Origin: Pseudomonadota bacterium
GTDB lineage: Bacteria; Pseudomonadota; Gammaproteobacteria; Xanthomonadales; Rhodanobacteraceae
DNA length: 5,162 nt
Reading direction: 5' to 3'
Assembly: GCA_025351555.1 (NCBI GenBank)
Contig: JANXVS010000424.1
Coordinates: 1 to 5,162 of the forward strand
Shown here one piece after another: positions 1-5,085 of this stretch. Each line of letters begins with the position of its first letter. Position 1 is the stretch's first letter. Under the pieces are notes generated by a model, which did not search any database, was not told the DNA's origin, and saw nothing but the letters and a program-made list of their open reading frames with translations. The position numbers and the translations under genes are program-made.

Positions 1-207
1 GTGCGCCACCGCACCACGCGCACACGCAATTGTGTTTCGCGGCCCACCTTCCTCGGCCTGGCTTTCAAACTAATCGAGGAAGCCGAGAAATCCTGGCGCC
101 GCATCAACGGGGCCGACAAGATCGAACTGTTGTTGAAGGGCATTGCCTTCAAAGACGGTGAACCGGTGCAAGACGATCTACCGGCTCAGCAGAAACTCGC
201 CGCCTGA
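1..207 (+). CDS. IS256-family transposase, C-terminal fragment (cut by window edge)
   Basis: This is the last 68 codons of a DDE transposase of the IS256/Mutator type, in a frame open at the left window edge and stopping with TGA at 205-207. The segment LAFKLIEEAEKSWRRI followed by a basic/hydrophobic helix and GIAFKDGEPV is the usual C-terminal signature of this family, where an 'EKxWRRI' helix precedes the end of the protein. The GTG at base 1 is probably an internal valine codon, because the preceding residues (RHRTTRTRN) look like mid-protein sequence. The catalytic DDE residues lie outside the window, so activity cannot be judged. The gene points toward the interrupted amidohydrolase gene, and its stop lies about 50 bases from the presumed IS end, a normal distance for this family. 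The family call rests on recognised motifs, not on a search. Confidence 0.8.
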   Translation: MRHRTTRTRNCVSRPTFLGLAFKLIEEAEKSWRRINGADKIELLLKGIAFKDGEPVQDDLPAQQKLAA

Positions 208-219
208 GCATCCCATACC

Positions 220-1110
220 TCAGACCAGCCATACACCAGATTTGACTTTATCTCCTGAATTACTGATCGCGATGATGCGGCCATCCTGCAGCAGCACGTC
301 GCTCGCGCCGCCGAGCGTTGCACGTTCGCTGTCGAACACGCGCGCGTTGTGAATCAGCGTCGTGCCGGCCAGCGGATGCGCCAGGCGCTGCTGCATCGCG
401 ACGAGCAATTCTTTCTCGGCCGCCTTCTGCTGCGTTTCCAGCGCGGCGCCATTTTTTTCAAAGCCTTCCTCGATCAGTTGCAGGAAGCCGGGGAAGATGA
501 AGGCGAACAGGCGCGGGGTCGCGTCCGTGGTCGCCCAGGCGATCGTCGGCGTGAAGCCTATGCCGGTCAGTGCGACCAGTTGCACTTTGCGCTTGTCGGC
601 GCCGTTGGTCACGTCGGCCTCGCCGATCTTGCGCATGGTCAGCATGCCGCTCGGAATCAGCGGCAACTTGCCGTCGCTGCGTTTGGCCAGCGCCGCGAAC
701 GCGACCGAGAAACTCTCCGGCGTGCCACCGAGCGGCGTGTACAACGCCGAGCCGGCAACGTCCTGCTCGCCCTTGTCGGAAGTTGATTTCCACGTCGCCT
801 TGTCGCCGGCGCGCGAGAATGTCTCGTCAACCGCCGCGCCGAACGTCGATGTGCCGGCGACGTGGTAACTGATGAACGTACCGTCCTTGCCAAGCTTGAA
901 TTCTTCCTTCAGCTCAGGCCCGCGGCCGTTGTCCTTGAAGATGAACTCGACCCGCGTCGTGCCGTCTCCATCGCGCGTGACCCATTCGTGCCCCGCCTTC
1001 GTCGTACCGCCATTGACCAGGGCGACGTAGCGCGTGGTATCAGCCGCGTTTTCGGCACACAGTGCGGTGCCGGCGAGCATGGACAGCCATAGAGCAAGAA
1101 TCGCTTTCAT
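220..1110 (-). CDS. Exported amidohydrolase-family protein, truncated by IS insertion
   Basis: The 296-codon frame begins with a signal peptide: MKAILALWLSMLAGTALCA has one Lys, a hydrophobic core and probable cleavage after Ala19, so the product is likely periplasmic or secreted. Residues about 20-249 form a beta-rich domain I cannot name. Residues 250-282 (IHNARVFD, then DVLLQDGRIIAI) are the classic opening strands of the metal-dependent amidohydrolase superfamily (imidazolonepropionase/prolidase-like). After residue 282 the frame runs into IS DNA, giving a tail of about 14 foreign residues (SNSGDKVKSGVWLV) and a borrowed stop. The metal-binding HxH motif and the whole TIM barrel are missing, so hydrolase activity must be lost. 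Relatives of this layout should be several hundred residues longer. The ATG at 1110 is chosen because the signal peptide starts there; upstream GGGAAA is only a weak ribosome site. It is best treated as a disrupted gene that may still make an exported N-terminal domain. Confidence 0.8.
   Translation of the reverse strand: MKAILALWLSMLAGTALCAENAADTTRYVALVNGGTTKAGHEWVTRDGDGTTRVEFIFKDNGRGPELKEEFKLGKDGTFISYHVAGTSTFGAAVDETFSRAGDKATWKSTSDKGEQDVAGSALYTPLGGTPESFSVAFAALAKRSDGKLPLIPSGMLTMRKIGEADVTNGADKRKVQLVALTGIGFTPTIAWATTDATPRLFAFIFPGFLQLIEEGFEKNGAALETQQKAAEKELLVAMQQRLAHPLAGTTLIHNARVFDSERATLGGASDVLLQDGRIIAISNSGDKVKSGVWLV
228..256. repeat. Candidate terminal inverted repeat of the IS
   Basis: On the minus strand, reading inward from the insertion point, the sequence is 'ggagataaagtcaaatctgg' followed by 'tgtatggctg'. 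It is less GC-rich than everything around it and lies between the transposase stop and the amidohydrolase coding sequence. Its outer limit is uncertain by several bases because the matching left end is not in the window. Confidence 0.5.
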
Positions 1111-1217
1111 GAAATTTCCCAGAGGTGAAGAGGCGAGTTTGAGCGTAGCAGACGCAGCGTGCCTGTTTTTGCGGGCCGCGGCGTGTGGCGGGAGTCATGG
1201 GTGGGAAGTGCGCGATA

Positions 1218-1245
1218 ATGGTACGGGCCGGCGTACTAAGGGCAA
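1218..1245 (-). promoter_or_regulatory. Possible promoter of the amidohydrolase gene
   Basis: On the minus strand TTGCCC (1240-1245) and TACCAT (1218-1223) each match 4 of 6 bases of the -35 and -10 consensus, with a 16-base spacer. The spacer contains the inverted repeat GTACG-N6-CGTAC (1221-1236). The implied leader is about 100 bases. Such matches are frequent by chance, so this is only a candidate. Confidence 0.2.
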
Positions 1246-1248
1246 GCG

Positions 1249-1277
1249 AAATGTTCTCTGACCCCGTTTTCCGCAGC
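1249..1277 (+). repeat. Dispersed repeat, copy 1 (direct)
   Basis: This 29-base unit starts with 'aaatgttctctgacc' and ends in 'cgcagc'. It matches copy 3 at 24 of 29 positions, with the first 15 identical. Its core (1252-1264) is the exact reverse complement of the core of copy 2. Motifs of this kind often accompany REP-associated tyrosine transposases (RAYTs) in Gammaproteobacteria, as I recall; no RAYT gene is in this window. Confidence 0.75.
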
Positions 1278-1300
1278 AGTGAGAGCACGCGCTGCGAAAA
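1267..1300. repeat. Inner inverted repeat nested between repeat copies 1 and 2
   Basis: The left arm 'ttttccgcagc' (1267-1277) pairs with the right arm 'gctgcgaaaa' (1291-1300), with one bulged C. It sits inside the larger inverted repeat formed by copies 1 and 2, so 1249-1330 can fold as a long nested hairpin, the form expected of a small non-autonomous palindromic element. Confidence 0.6.
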
Positions 1301-1307
1301 ATGGTGC

Positions 1308-1363
1308 AAAAAATGGGTCAGAGAACACTTTTGTGGCCGGGAAATGTTCTCTGACCTATTTTT
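1308..1363. terminator. Terminator-like hairpin, T-rich on both strands
   Basis: Repeat copies 2 and 3 form a perfect 12-bp stem (1316-1327 with 1345-1356) and a 17-base loop. On the plus strand the stem is followed by 'tattttt' (1357-1363). On the minus strand it is followed by a seven-base tract containing six T (complement of 1308-1314). This is the form of a bidirectional intrinsic terminator. It lies between divergent genes and upstream of both starts, so it may insulate the haemoglobin promoter from outside transcription, or the resemblance may simply come from the repeat structure. Confidence 0.4.
1315..1330 (-). repeat. Dispersed repeat, copy 2 (inverted)
   Basis: The core 'gggtcagagaaca' (1315-1327) is the exact 13-base reverse complement of the core of copy 1, and 12 of its bases are the exact complement of copy 3. 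It lies between the two direct copies, so it can pair with either one but not with both at once. Confidence 0.75.
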
Positions 1364-1370
1364 CGGCTGC
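1342..1370 (+). repeat. Dispersed repeat, copy 3 (direct)
   Basis: Starts with the same 15 bases as copy 1 ('aaatgttctctgacc') and ends 'ggctgc', directly abutting the FNR-type box. The middle has drifted toward T-rich sequence ('tattttt'). Confidence 0.75.
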
Positions 1371-1384
1371 ATGATCTGGATCAA
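1371..1384 (+). promoter_or_regulatory. FNR/ANR/DNR-type binding site upstream of the truncated haemoglobin gene
   Basis: ATGAT-ctgg-ATCAA matches the FNR/ANR/DNR consensus TTGAT-N4-ATCAA at 9 of 10 fixed positions. The sequence CAGAAT at 1406-1411 matches 4 of 6 bases of the -10 consensus and predicts a start near 1418-1419. The box is then centred about 40.5-41.5 bases upstream, the standard class II activator position, and no -35 element would be needed. CRP/FNR-family regulators of this site respond to low oxygen or NO, which fits a haemoglobin that consumes NO. Binding is inferred from sequence only. Confidence 0.6.
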
Positions 1385-1405
1385 TACGCCTCGCGCCAAT
1401 GTCGG

Positions 1406-1411
1406 CAGAAT
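1406..1411 (+). promoter_or_regulatory. Candidate -10 element of the haemoglobin gene
   Basis: CAGAAT shares four bases with TATAAT and sits at the distance from the FNR-type box expected for class II activation. The implied transcript would have a leader of about 27 bases containing the ribosome site GGAGAGGA (1430-1437). Confidence 0.4.
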
Positions 1412-1445
1412 CAACCTTTGGCGTTTCTCGGAGAGGACTTCCGCA

Positions 1446-1838
1446 ATGAGCCCGACTGAAACGGAAACAAGCCTGTTCGATCTTATCGGCGGCGTGCACG
1501 GCCTGACGCGTATGGTCGGCCAGTTTTATGCGCGCGTGCTCGGGGACCAGGCCTTGCGCCCTCACTTCGAGAGCGTGCCGCTGGACAAGCTGTACCGCAT
1601 GCAGCTCGAGTTCTTCTCGGCCGCGCTCGGCGGACCGACCGACTACAGCGGTCGCACATTGCATCATGCGCATCAGGGGCGAGGCATCTCACGCGAGCAC
1701 TTCCAGGCGTTCGTCGAGCACCTGTTCGAAACGTTGAAAGACTTCCCCCTTAGCAACGACCAGCGCTACGCGATCATCGCGCGCATCAACACCTACGCCG
1801 ATGACGTCATCGGCAATAGCGCCGCATCAAGCGGCTAG
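1446..1838 (+). CDS. glbN: Group I truncated haemoglobin (trHbN type)
   Basis: This 130-residue haem protein has the length and 2-on-2 globin layout of group I truncated haemoglobins, which bind oxygen and commonly convert NO to nitrate in the cytoplasm. Landmarks by position: FDLIGG (11-16) at the start of helix A/B, Tyr28 in QFYARVL as the B10 tyrosine, Phe41 near the CD region, Leu49 and Gln53 in LYRMQ as E7 and E11, the EFFSAALGGP signature at 55-64, and His76 in AHQGRGI as the proximal F8 haem ligand. The ALGGP...YSG...HQGRGI pattern closely resembles mycobacterial trHbN and separates it from groups II and III. The ATG at 1446 is chosen because GGAGAGGA lies eight bases upstream and the FNR-type box and -10 element fit it; the frame is open further upstream, but that part translates repeat DNA. 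It is a single-gene unit, convergent with the ligase operon. The exact physiological ligand is inferred from the family. Confidence 0.93.
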   Translation: MSPTETETSLFDLIGGVHGLTRMVGQFYARVLGDQALRPHFESVPLDKLYRMQLEFFSAALGGPTDYSGRTLHHAHQGRGISREHFQAFVEHLFETLKDFPLSNDQRYAIIARINTYADDVIGNSAASSG

Positions 1839-1883
1839 CGTTGCGTCTCTGTGGTCGCCAAGACACCCGATCGAACAACAAGC

Positions 1884-1900
1884 GGGGTCGGTCCCCTTTT
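1884..1900. repeat. Short 'ggggtcggtcccctttt' motif
   Basis: Four G and four C can pair around a five-base loop, and four T follow on the plus strand, 45 bases after the haemoglobin stop. It may be a weak terminator. It also resembles, loosely, the 'gggtcaga' cores of the other repeats in the window and may be a related dispersed end-sequence. Confidence 0.35.
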
Positions 1901-1946
1901 ACGCTATGCCCGTGCGGCTGCAGTCATTCGATGTCAAGTAGCGCAG

Positions 1947-1959
1947 GCGGAGTTTCCGC
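1947..1959. terminator. Small hairpin between convergent genes
   Basis: GCGGA and TCCGC pair over a three-base loop just past the end of the minus-strand ligase gene. The stem is only five base pairs and neither side has a clear T run, so a terminator role is weakly supported. No better terminator is visible in 1839-1996. Confidence 0.2.
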
Positions 1960-1996
1960 GAACACAACTGAATGAACCTGACTCCTTTCGGTCTAG

Positions 1997-3007
1997 CTAG
2001 CCCTTTCGGCGTAGCGCCTGATTGACCACTTTGCGGATCAGGCTCGGATAGTTGATGCCGGCCTTCAGCGCCGACTGCGCCAGCTCATCGTCCTTCGCGA
2101 TGCAGGGATTGACATTGGGTTCGACCACGTAGATCTGGCCGGCTGCCGTCACCCGTAGATCGAAGCGGGCATAGCTGCGCAGGTTGAGTGCGCGATAGGC
2201 ACGCTTGCAGATATCGGCAATGCGTTTCTGCAGTTCCGGTTCCAGCGTCTTTGCGAAATGGTTCTTGATGCCCCAGCGCTTGCGATAGGTGTCGTCCCAC
2301 TTGGCTTTGTAAGTGGCGATGCGGGGTTCGTCTTCGGCCATCTGGCCAAAGGTCATCTCGCGTGCGGGCAACATTCGCAACGCACGGTCGCCGATGATAC
2401 TGACGTACAGTTCGCGCCCGTCGATGTACTCTTCGGCGATCGCATCCAGACTCATGCGTTCGTGGATCATCTCGACGCGGGCGACGAAGCTTGCTTCATC
2501 GTCGACGATCGAGGCCTGCGAAATGCCGCGCGAGGCTTCTTCGGTCAACGGCTTGATGATGCACGGCAGCTTCAATGTTTTGGGAAGCCACACTTTGTGG
2601 CCGCGATAGAAGGTATGGAATCGCGGCGTGCGCACGCGGTGGAAGCGCAGGATCTTCTTGCTCAGCGCCTTATCGTTGCACAGGAACAGCGCACTCGAGC
2701 TGGCGCCGGTGCAGGGGATGCCAAGCAACTCCATCGTCGCGAGGATGTTCTTGTCCCAATGCGTGACATCGTGGAAGGTGTCGCAGAGGTTGAAGATCAC
2801 ATCCGGGTTGACGTCGCGAACGGCATCCAACAGCGGCCTCACGTCGTCGAACAGGCTGAGGCGGTGCACGTCGTAGCCGCATTCGAGCAGCGCCTGATAG
2901 ACATCGTTCTCGGTATAGCTCCCATCCGGATCGGCGAATTCCTCAGCGAAGTCGTAGCCGGGCTTCACCGCATACGGCAGGTCGAAGACCATCAGCACAC
3001 GAGTCAT
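1997..3007 (-). CDS. ATP-grasp ligase, D-alanine--D-alanine ligase-like
   Basis: The 336-residue protein has the three-part ATP-grasp fold of Ddl-type enzymes, which use ATP to activate a carboxylate as acyl phosphate and join it to an amine. The N-terminal domain has NLCDTFHD (73-80), in the place of the Ddl 'NxxHG' motif. Next come CTGASSSALFLCNDK (99-113), equivalent to Ddl 'TGxxxxxxxxxxDK'; PCIIKPLTEEASRGIS (148-163), with the ATP-binding Lys152; and AEEYIDGRELYVSIIG (191-206), with purine-pocket acidic residues and GRE. The metal site is Asp283 in RFDLRV and Glu296/Asn298 in VVEPNVNP. The glycine-rich loop and the final motif differ from housekeeping Ddl ('EASRG' for 'GSSxG', 'EPNVNP' for 'EVNTLPG'), so the substrate is probably not D-alanine. 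The start ATG at 3007 has GGGGAG (3016-3021) eight bases upstream, inside the end of the metallopeptidase gene two bases away, so translational coupling is likely. Fold confidence is high; substrate is unknown. Confidence 0.88.
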   Translation of the reverse strand: MTRVLMVFDLPYAVKPGYDFAEEFADPDGSYTENDVYQALLECGYDVHRLSLFDDVRPLLDAVRDVNPDVIFNLCDTFHDVTHWDKNILATMELLGIPCTGASSSALFLCNDKALSKKILRFHRVRTPRFHTFYRGHKVWLPKTLKLPCIIKPLTEEASRGISQASIVDDEASFVARVEMIHERMSLDAIAEEYIDGRELYVSIIGDRALRMLPAREMTFGQMAEDEPRIATYKAKWDDTYRKRWGIKNHFAKTLEPELQKRIADICKRAYRALNLRSYARFDLRVTAAGQIYVVEPNVNPCIAKDDELAQSALKAGINYPSLIRKVVNQALRRKG

Positions 3008-3009
3008 GC

Positions 3010-4077
3010 TCAGAGCTCCCCGCGCAGGCGCGTCGTGTAGCGATAGTTCATCATCAGCGTCGTGAGATAGGTCGCAAGCTGCAACACCGCCACCGTGTCT
3101 GCATCCTCGGTGACCAGGTGCAGCGCGCGGCTGCGCTGGAGAACCGCCTTGTACACCTCGTTGACCATGAAGCGTCGCTCGCCGGTCCAGTTCGACACCG
3201 TGGTCAACAGCGCCTTGCGATTTGATTGCAGCAACTTGGCGACCGGGCGCCGCGTCTCGTTTTTGGCGTTGCCTTCGCTGAACATGCGGCGCAGGTTGGC
3301 ATCGTGGAATTCCGGAAAATCCTCGGCTTCGGTGATCCGGCGCTTCTGGTAATAGCGCCCGAGCGTGCTGCGGACCGTCGTGACCTTCCACAACTGGCGA
3401 CCGGTAGCGCGCAGCGGCGGCTTGCCGGCGATGCTCGCCATCAGCTTGTCGACGAACAGCAGCTTGTCGAGCGCCTTCCAACCGGCGTATTTGCTGCGCC
3501 AGTCTAGGCCCGGCGTCAGCCAGACCGCGAAGGTCTCGACGAAATCCTCGTCCGGGTGGTACTGCGCGTAATAATAGTCGAGGTGGCGGACGAAGCTCTT
3601 GCTGTACGGGCGGAAACGATACGTTTCGCCGTAGGTTTCAGACGGATGTCCGAACACGCGCTGCCAACTGCGCTTGCGATTCAGACCATACGCATAGGTC
3701 AACGCATGTCCGGCCTCATGGCGCAGCAGCTTCATGCACCACTCGTGGTTATCACCTTCGGCCTCCAGCAGCATCTTCTTCTGCAGCTTGATCAGCCGTG
3801 GATGCGCCAGATAGAAAGGGATGCCGATCACTGGCTCGTTCTCCGGTGTCAACCATTCGTCGGCAAGATAGCAGCGTGGTTCGAACGGGATATTCCTTGC
3901 CTTGAACTCGTCATACAACTGCGCGATGCACGCCTCCAGCCACGTCCTTTCGATCCGCAACGGCAGTTCCGACAGACGCAGGCCGAGCAGTTGCTCTTCG
4001 GGAATCGTCGCAAGATCGATCGCCGGCTTCGCAGTCGGATCGATTCGGGCGTTCGCTGCATCCTGTTCGGTGGGCAT
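3010..4077 (-). CDS. Putative zinc metallopeptidase (HEAGH motif)
   Basis: This 355-residue protein has no signal peptide or membrane segment, so it is predicted cytoplasmic. LLRHEAGHALTYAYGL places a zinc-binding HExxH motif at 120-124, with Glu121 as general base. Glu181 in DEDFVETFAVWL, 57 residues later, is the best candidate for the third zinc ligand, giving a gluzincin-like arrangement; Glu177 is an alternative. Between them lies an aromatic, basic stretch (ETYGETYRFRPYSKSF, then HLDYYYAQYHP) that may shape the substrate site. The N-terminal 60 residues and the C-terminal third (about 210-355) look helical and match no domain I can name. The ATG at 4077 is preferred because GGAGGA (4087-4092) lies nine bases upstream; a TTG at 4122 in the same frame lacks such support. 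It is the first gene of a two-gene operon with the ATP-grasp ligase, which suggests both act on the same amide or peptide bond. Catalytic class is inferred from motif; substrate is unknown. Confidence 0.82.
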   Translation of the reverse strand: MPTEQDAANARIDPTAKPAIDLATIPEEQLLGLRLSELPLRIERTWLEACIAQLYDEFKARNIPFEPRCYLADEWLTPENEPVIGIPFYLAHPRLIKLQKKMLLEAEGDNHEWCMKLLRHEAGHALTYAYGLNRKRSWQRVFGHPSETYGETYRFRPYSKSFVRHLDYYYAQYHPDEDFVETFAVWLTPGLDWRSKYAGWKALDKLLFVDKLMASIAGKPPLRATGRQLWKVTTVRSTLGRYYQKRRITEAEDFPEFHDANLRRMFSEGNAKNETRRPVAKLLQSNRKALLTTVSNWTGERRFMVNEVYKAVLQRSRALHLVTEDADTVAVLQLATYLTTLMMNYRYTTRLRGEL

Positions 4078-4086
4078 TTCGCTTCG

Positions 4087-4092
4087 TCCTCC
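4087..4092 (-). promoter_or_regulatory. Ribosome binding site that fixes the metallopeptidase start
   Basis: The minus strand reads GGAGGA here, nine bases before the ATG at 4077. This strong match to the 16S anti-SD decides against the longer TTG start at 4122, for which no comparable site is visible. Confidence 0.7.
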
Positions 4093-4137
4093 ACGCGTAG
4101 GGCTACTGCGCCTGCCTGGCAACCATCATCCGTGGGG

Positions 4138-4155
4138 AAAGTGTACTCTGACCCC
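4138..4155. repeat. Dispersed 'gtactctgacccc' repeat
   Basis: The sequence 'aaagtgtactctgacccc' is a variant of the 'aaatgttctctgacccc' unit at 1249-1265 and lies in the 94-base gap between the exporter and metallopeptidase genes. It is followed by 'tgttcttctattttcc', again T-rich as in the other copies. It is a lone copy without a visible inverted partner, probably a remnant of the same dispersed family. Confidence 0.6.
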
Positions 4156-4171
4156 TGTTCTTCTATTTTCC

Positions 4172-5050
4172 CTACCCCATCTCCGCGATCTCGACTGACG
4201 CCTTGCGTGCGCCAAGTACCGCACCGATGGAAGCGCCGATGACCGCTGCGATCGCCAGCCACTGGAATGCAGTCAGGTGCTCGTCGAGGAATGCGAGGCC
4301 GAGTAGAGCGCCCATTGCTGGCTCGACGCTCACCAAGATGCCGACGGTGCGCGCCGGCAGCCGCGTCAGCGCGTGCATCTCCAGCGAATACGGCAGCGCG
4401 GAACTCAGCACCGCGACTCCGAGCGCGAACGGCAACGCAGAGAGAGTGAACAGCGCGGCGCCAGCATGCATCACGCCGACCGGCACTGCCACGAGCGCGC
4501 CGATCGCGGAACCCAGCGCTACCGCGTCGCCGCCAAAGGCTGCGCCGGCGCGGCGGCCGAGCAGAATGTAGGTGGCCCAGCCGACCGCGGCGGCCAGCGA
4601 GTACAACACGCCCACGGGATCTAGCGCCTGTGTTTGCGTGCGCCACGGCAGCAGCAGCGCGAGCCCAGCCACCACCAAGCCAACCCACAGGAAATCCAAT
4701 GCGCGGCGCGAGCCGAACAGCGCGATCGCGAGCGGCCCGAGGAATTCCAGTGCCACCGCAATACCGAGCGGAATGGTGCGCAATGCCATGTAGAAGCAAA
4801 GGTTCATCACGCCGAGAGTGATGCCGTAGCCCCACAGCGAAGCCCAGTCGTGCCGACCGGAGAGGCGCCGCCACGGCTGCCGCAGCAGCCACAGGATCAG
4901 CGCACCCAAACCGAGGCGCATCGCGGTGGCGCCCTGCGCGCCTACCAGTGGAAACAGTTGCTTGGCCAGCGCCGCACCGAACTGGAACGAGAGCATGCCG
5001 AGAAGCAGCGAGCCGACCGGCAGCAGAGGTGGGGCGGAGCGTGGGGACAT
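4172..5050 (-). CDS. rhtA: EamA-family inner-membrane exporter, RhtA-like (threonine/homoserine efflux)
   Basis: The 292-residue protein is almost entirely hydrophobic, consistent with ten membrane helices in two EamA repeats. It resembles E. coli RhtA (295 residues) along its whole length: FGAALAKQLFPLVGAQG (24-40), MNLCFYMALRTIPLGIAVAL then EFLGP (82-106), SSALPYSLEMHALTRLPART (216-235), VSVEP soon after, and a short charged C-terminal tail. RhtA exports threonine and homoserine and has been linked to efflux of other amino acids and analogues; the substrate here is inferred. The ATG at 5050 fits the length of RhtA relatives. A GTG at 5080 in frame would add ten non-family residues. No clear ribosome site precedes 5050, so translation may depend on coupling to the upstream reading frame (34-base gap) or on a leaderless transcript. 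It shares the strand of the downstream peptidase-ligase pair but is separated from it by a repeat. Confidence 0.9.
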   Translation of the reverse strand: MSPRSAPPLLPVGSLLLGMLSFQFGAALAKQLFPLVGAQGATAMRLGLGALILWLLRQPWRRLSGRHDWASLWGYGITLGVMNLCFYMALRTIPLGIAVALEFLGPLAIALFGSRRALDFLWVGLVVAGLALLLPWRTQTQALDPVGVLYSLAAAVGWATYILLGRRAGAAFGGDAVALGSAIGALVAVPVGVMHAGAALFTLSALPFALGVAVLSSALPYSLEMHALTRLPARTVGILVSVEPAMGALLGLAFLDEHLTAFQWLAIAAVIGASIGAVLGARKASVEIAEMG

Positions 5051-5057
5051 AGCGCAG

Positions 5058-5085
5058 ATACTACGATGGGCGCAGGGCACGTCAT
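5058..5085 (-). promoter_or_regulatory. Possible promoter of the exporter gene, near-leaderless
   Basis: On the minus strand ATGACG (5080-5085) and TAGTAT (5058-5063) each match 4 of 6 consensus bases with a 16-base spacer. A start 7-8 bases after the -10 would place the first base of the message at or next to the ATG at 5050, which agrees with the lack of a ribosome site. Confidence 0.3.

Larger units (their letters stand above)
1..256 (+). mobile_element. Right end of an IS256-type insertion sequence
   Basis: The transposase tail is followed by a short AT-richer stretch, 'catacaccagatttgac' at 230-246, which resembles the terminal inverted repeats of IS256-type elements as I recall them. 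The amidohydrolase frame on the other strand stops making family sense at about base 262, which brackets the element boundary to roughly 252-262. The left end is outside the window, so neither the inverted-repeat partner nor the expected 8-9 bp target duplication can be checked. The exact end is an estimate. Confidence 0.65.
1111..1445. other. Divergent intergenic region between amidohydrolase and haemoglobin genes
   Basis: The 335 bases hold no convincing gene. From left to right they contain a possible minus-strand promoter (1218-1245), a cluster of three 'tgttctctgacc' repeats (1249-1370), an FNR-type box (1371-1384) with a plausible -10 element, and a strong ribosome site (1430-1437) for the haemoglobin gene. 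The haemoglobin frame stays open back to 1185, but the extension translates the repeats and has no globin-like sequence. Confidence 0.7.

Noticed and set aside
1249..1370. CRISPR array
   Set aside because: Only three units, one inverted, with unequal spacing and no cas genes; they fit a palindromic dispersed repeat.
1185..1445. Longer start for the haemoglobin gene at 1185, adding 87 residues
   Set aside because: The extension translates the repeat cluster (for example the EMFSDP and EMFSDL segments) and the FNR-type box, has no globin-like sequence, and lacks the ribosome site present before 1446.
1997..3007. Housekeeping D-alanine--D-alanine ligase (ddl)
   Set aside because: The fold matches, but key loops differ, there are no cell-wall or division genes nearby, and it is paired with a peptidase. 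A ddl symbol would overstate the evidence.
3008..3481. Longer minus-strand frame upstream of the ATP-grasp start
   Set aside because: It overlaps the metallopeptidase gene in another frame and has no ligase-like sequence. The ATG at 3007 has a good ribosome site and starts a typical first strand (MTRVLMVFDLP).
4078..4122. TTG start at 4122 for the metallopeptidase
   Set aside because: The ATG at 4077 has GGAGGA nine bases upstream; the extra residues (MPGRRSSPTRGGRSE) look like translated leader.
4142..4147. TACACT-like -10 element for the peptidase operon inside the repeat
   Set aside because: It matches 4 of 6 bases on the minus strand but has no -35-like hexamer at 15-19 bases, and the same bases are explained by the repeat.
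3849..4892. Long minus-strand open frame overlapping the exporter and metallopeptidase genes
   Set aside because: It is alanine/arginine-rich, out of frame with both recognised genes, and typical of GC-rich shadow frames.
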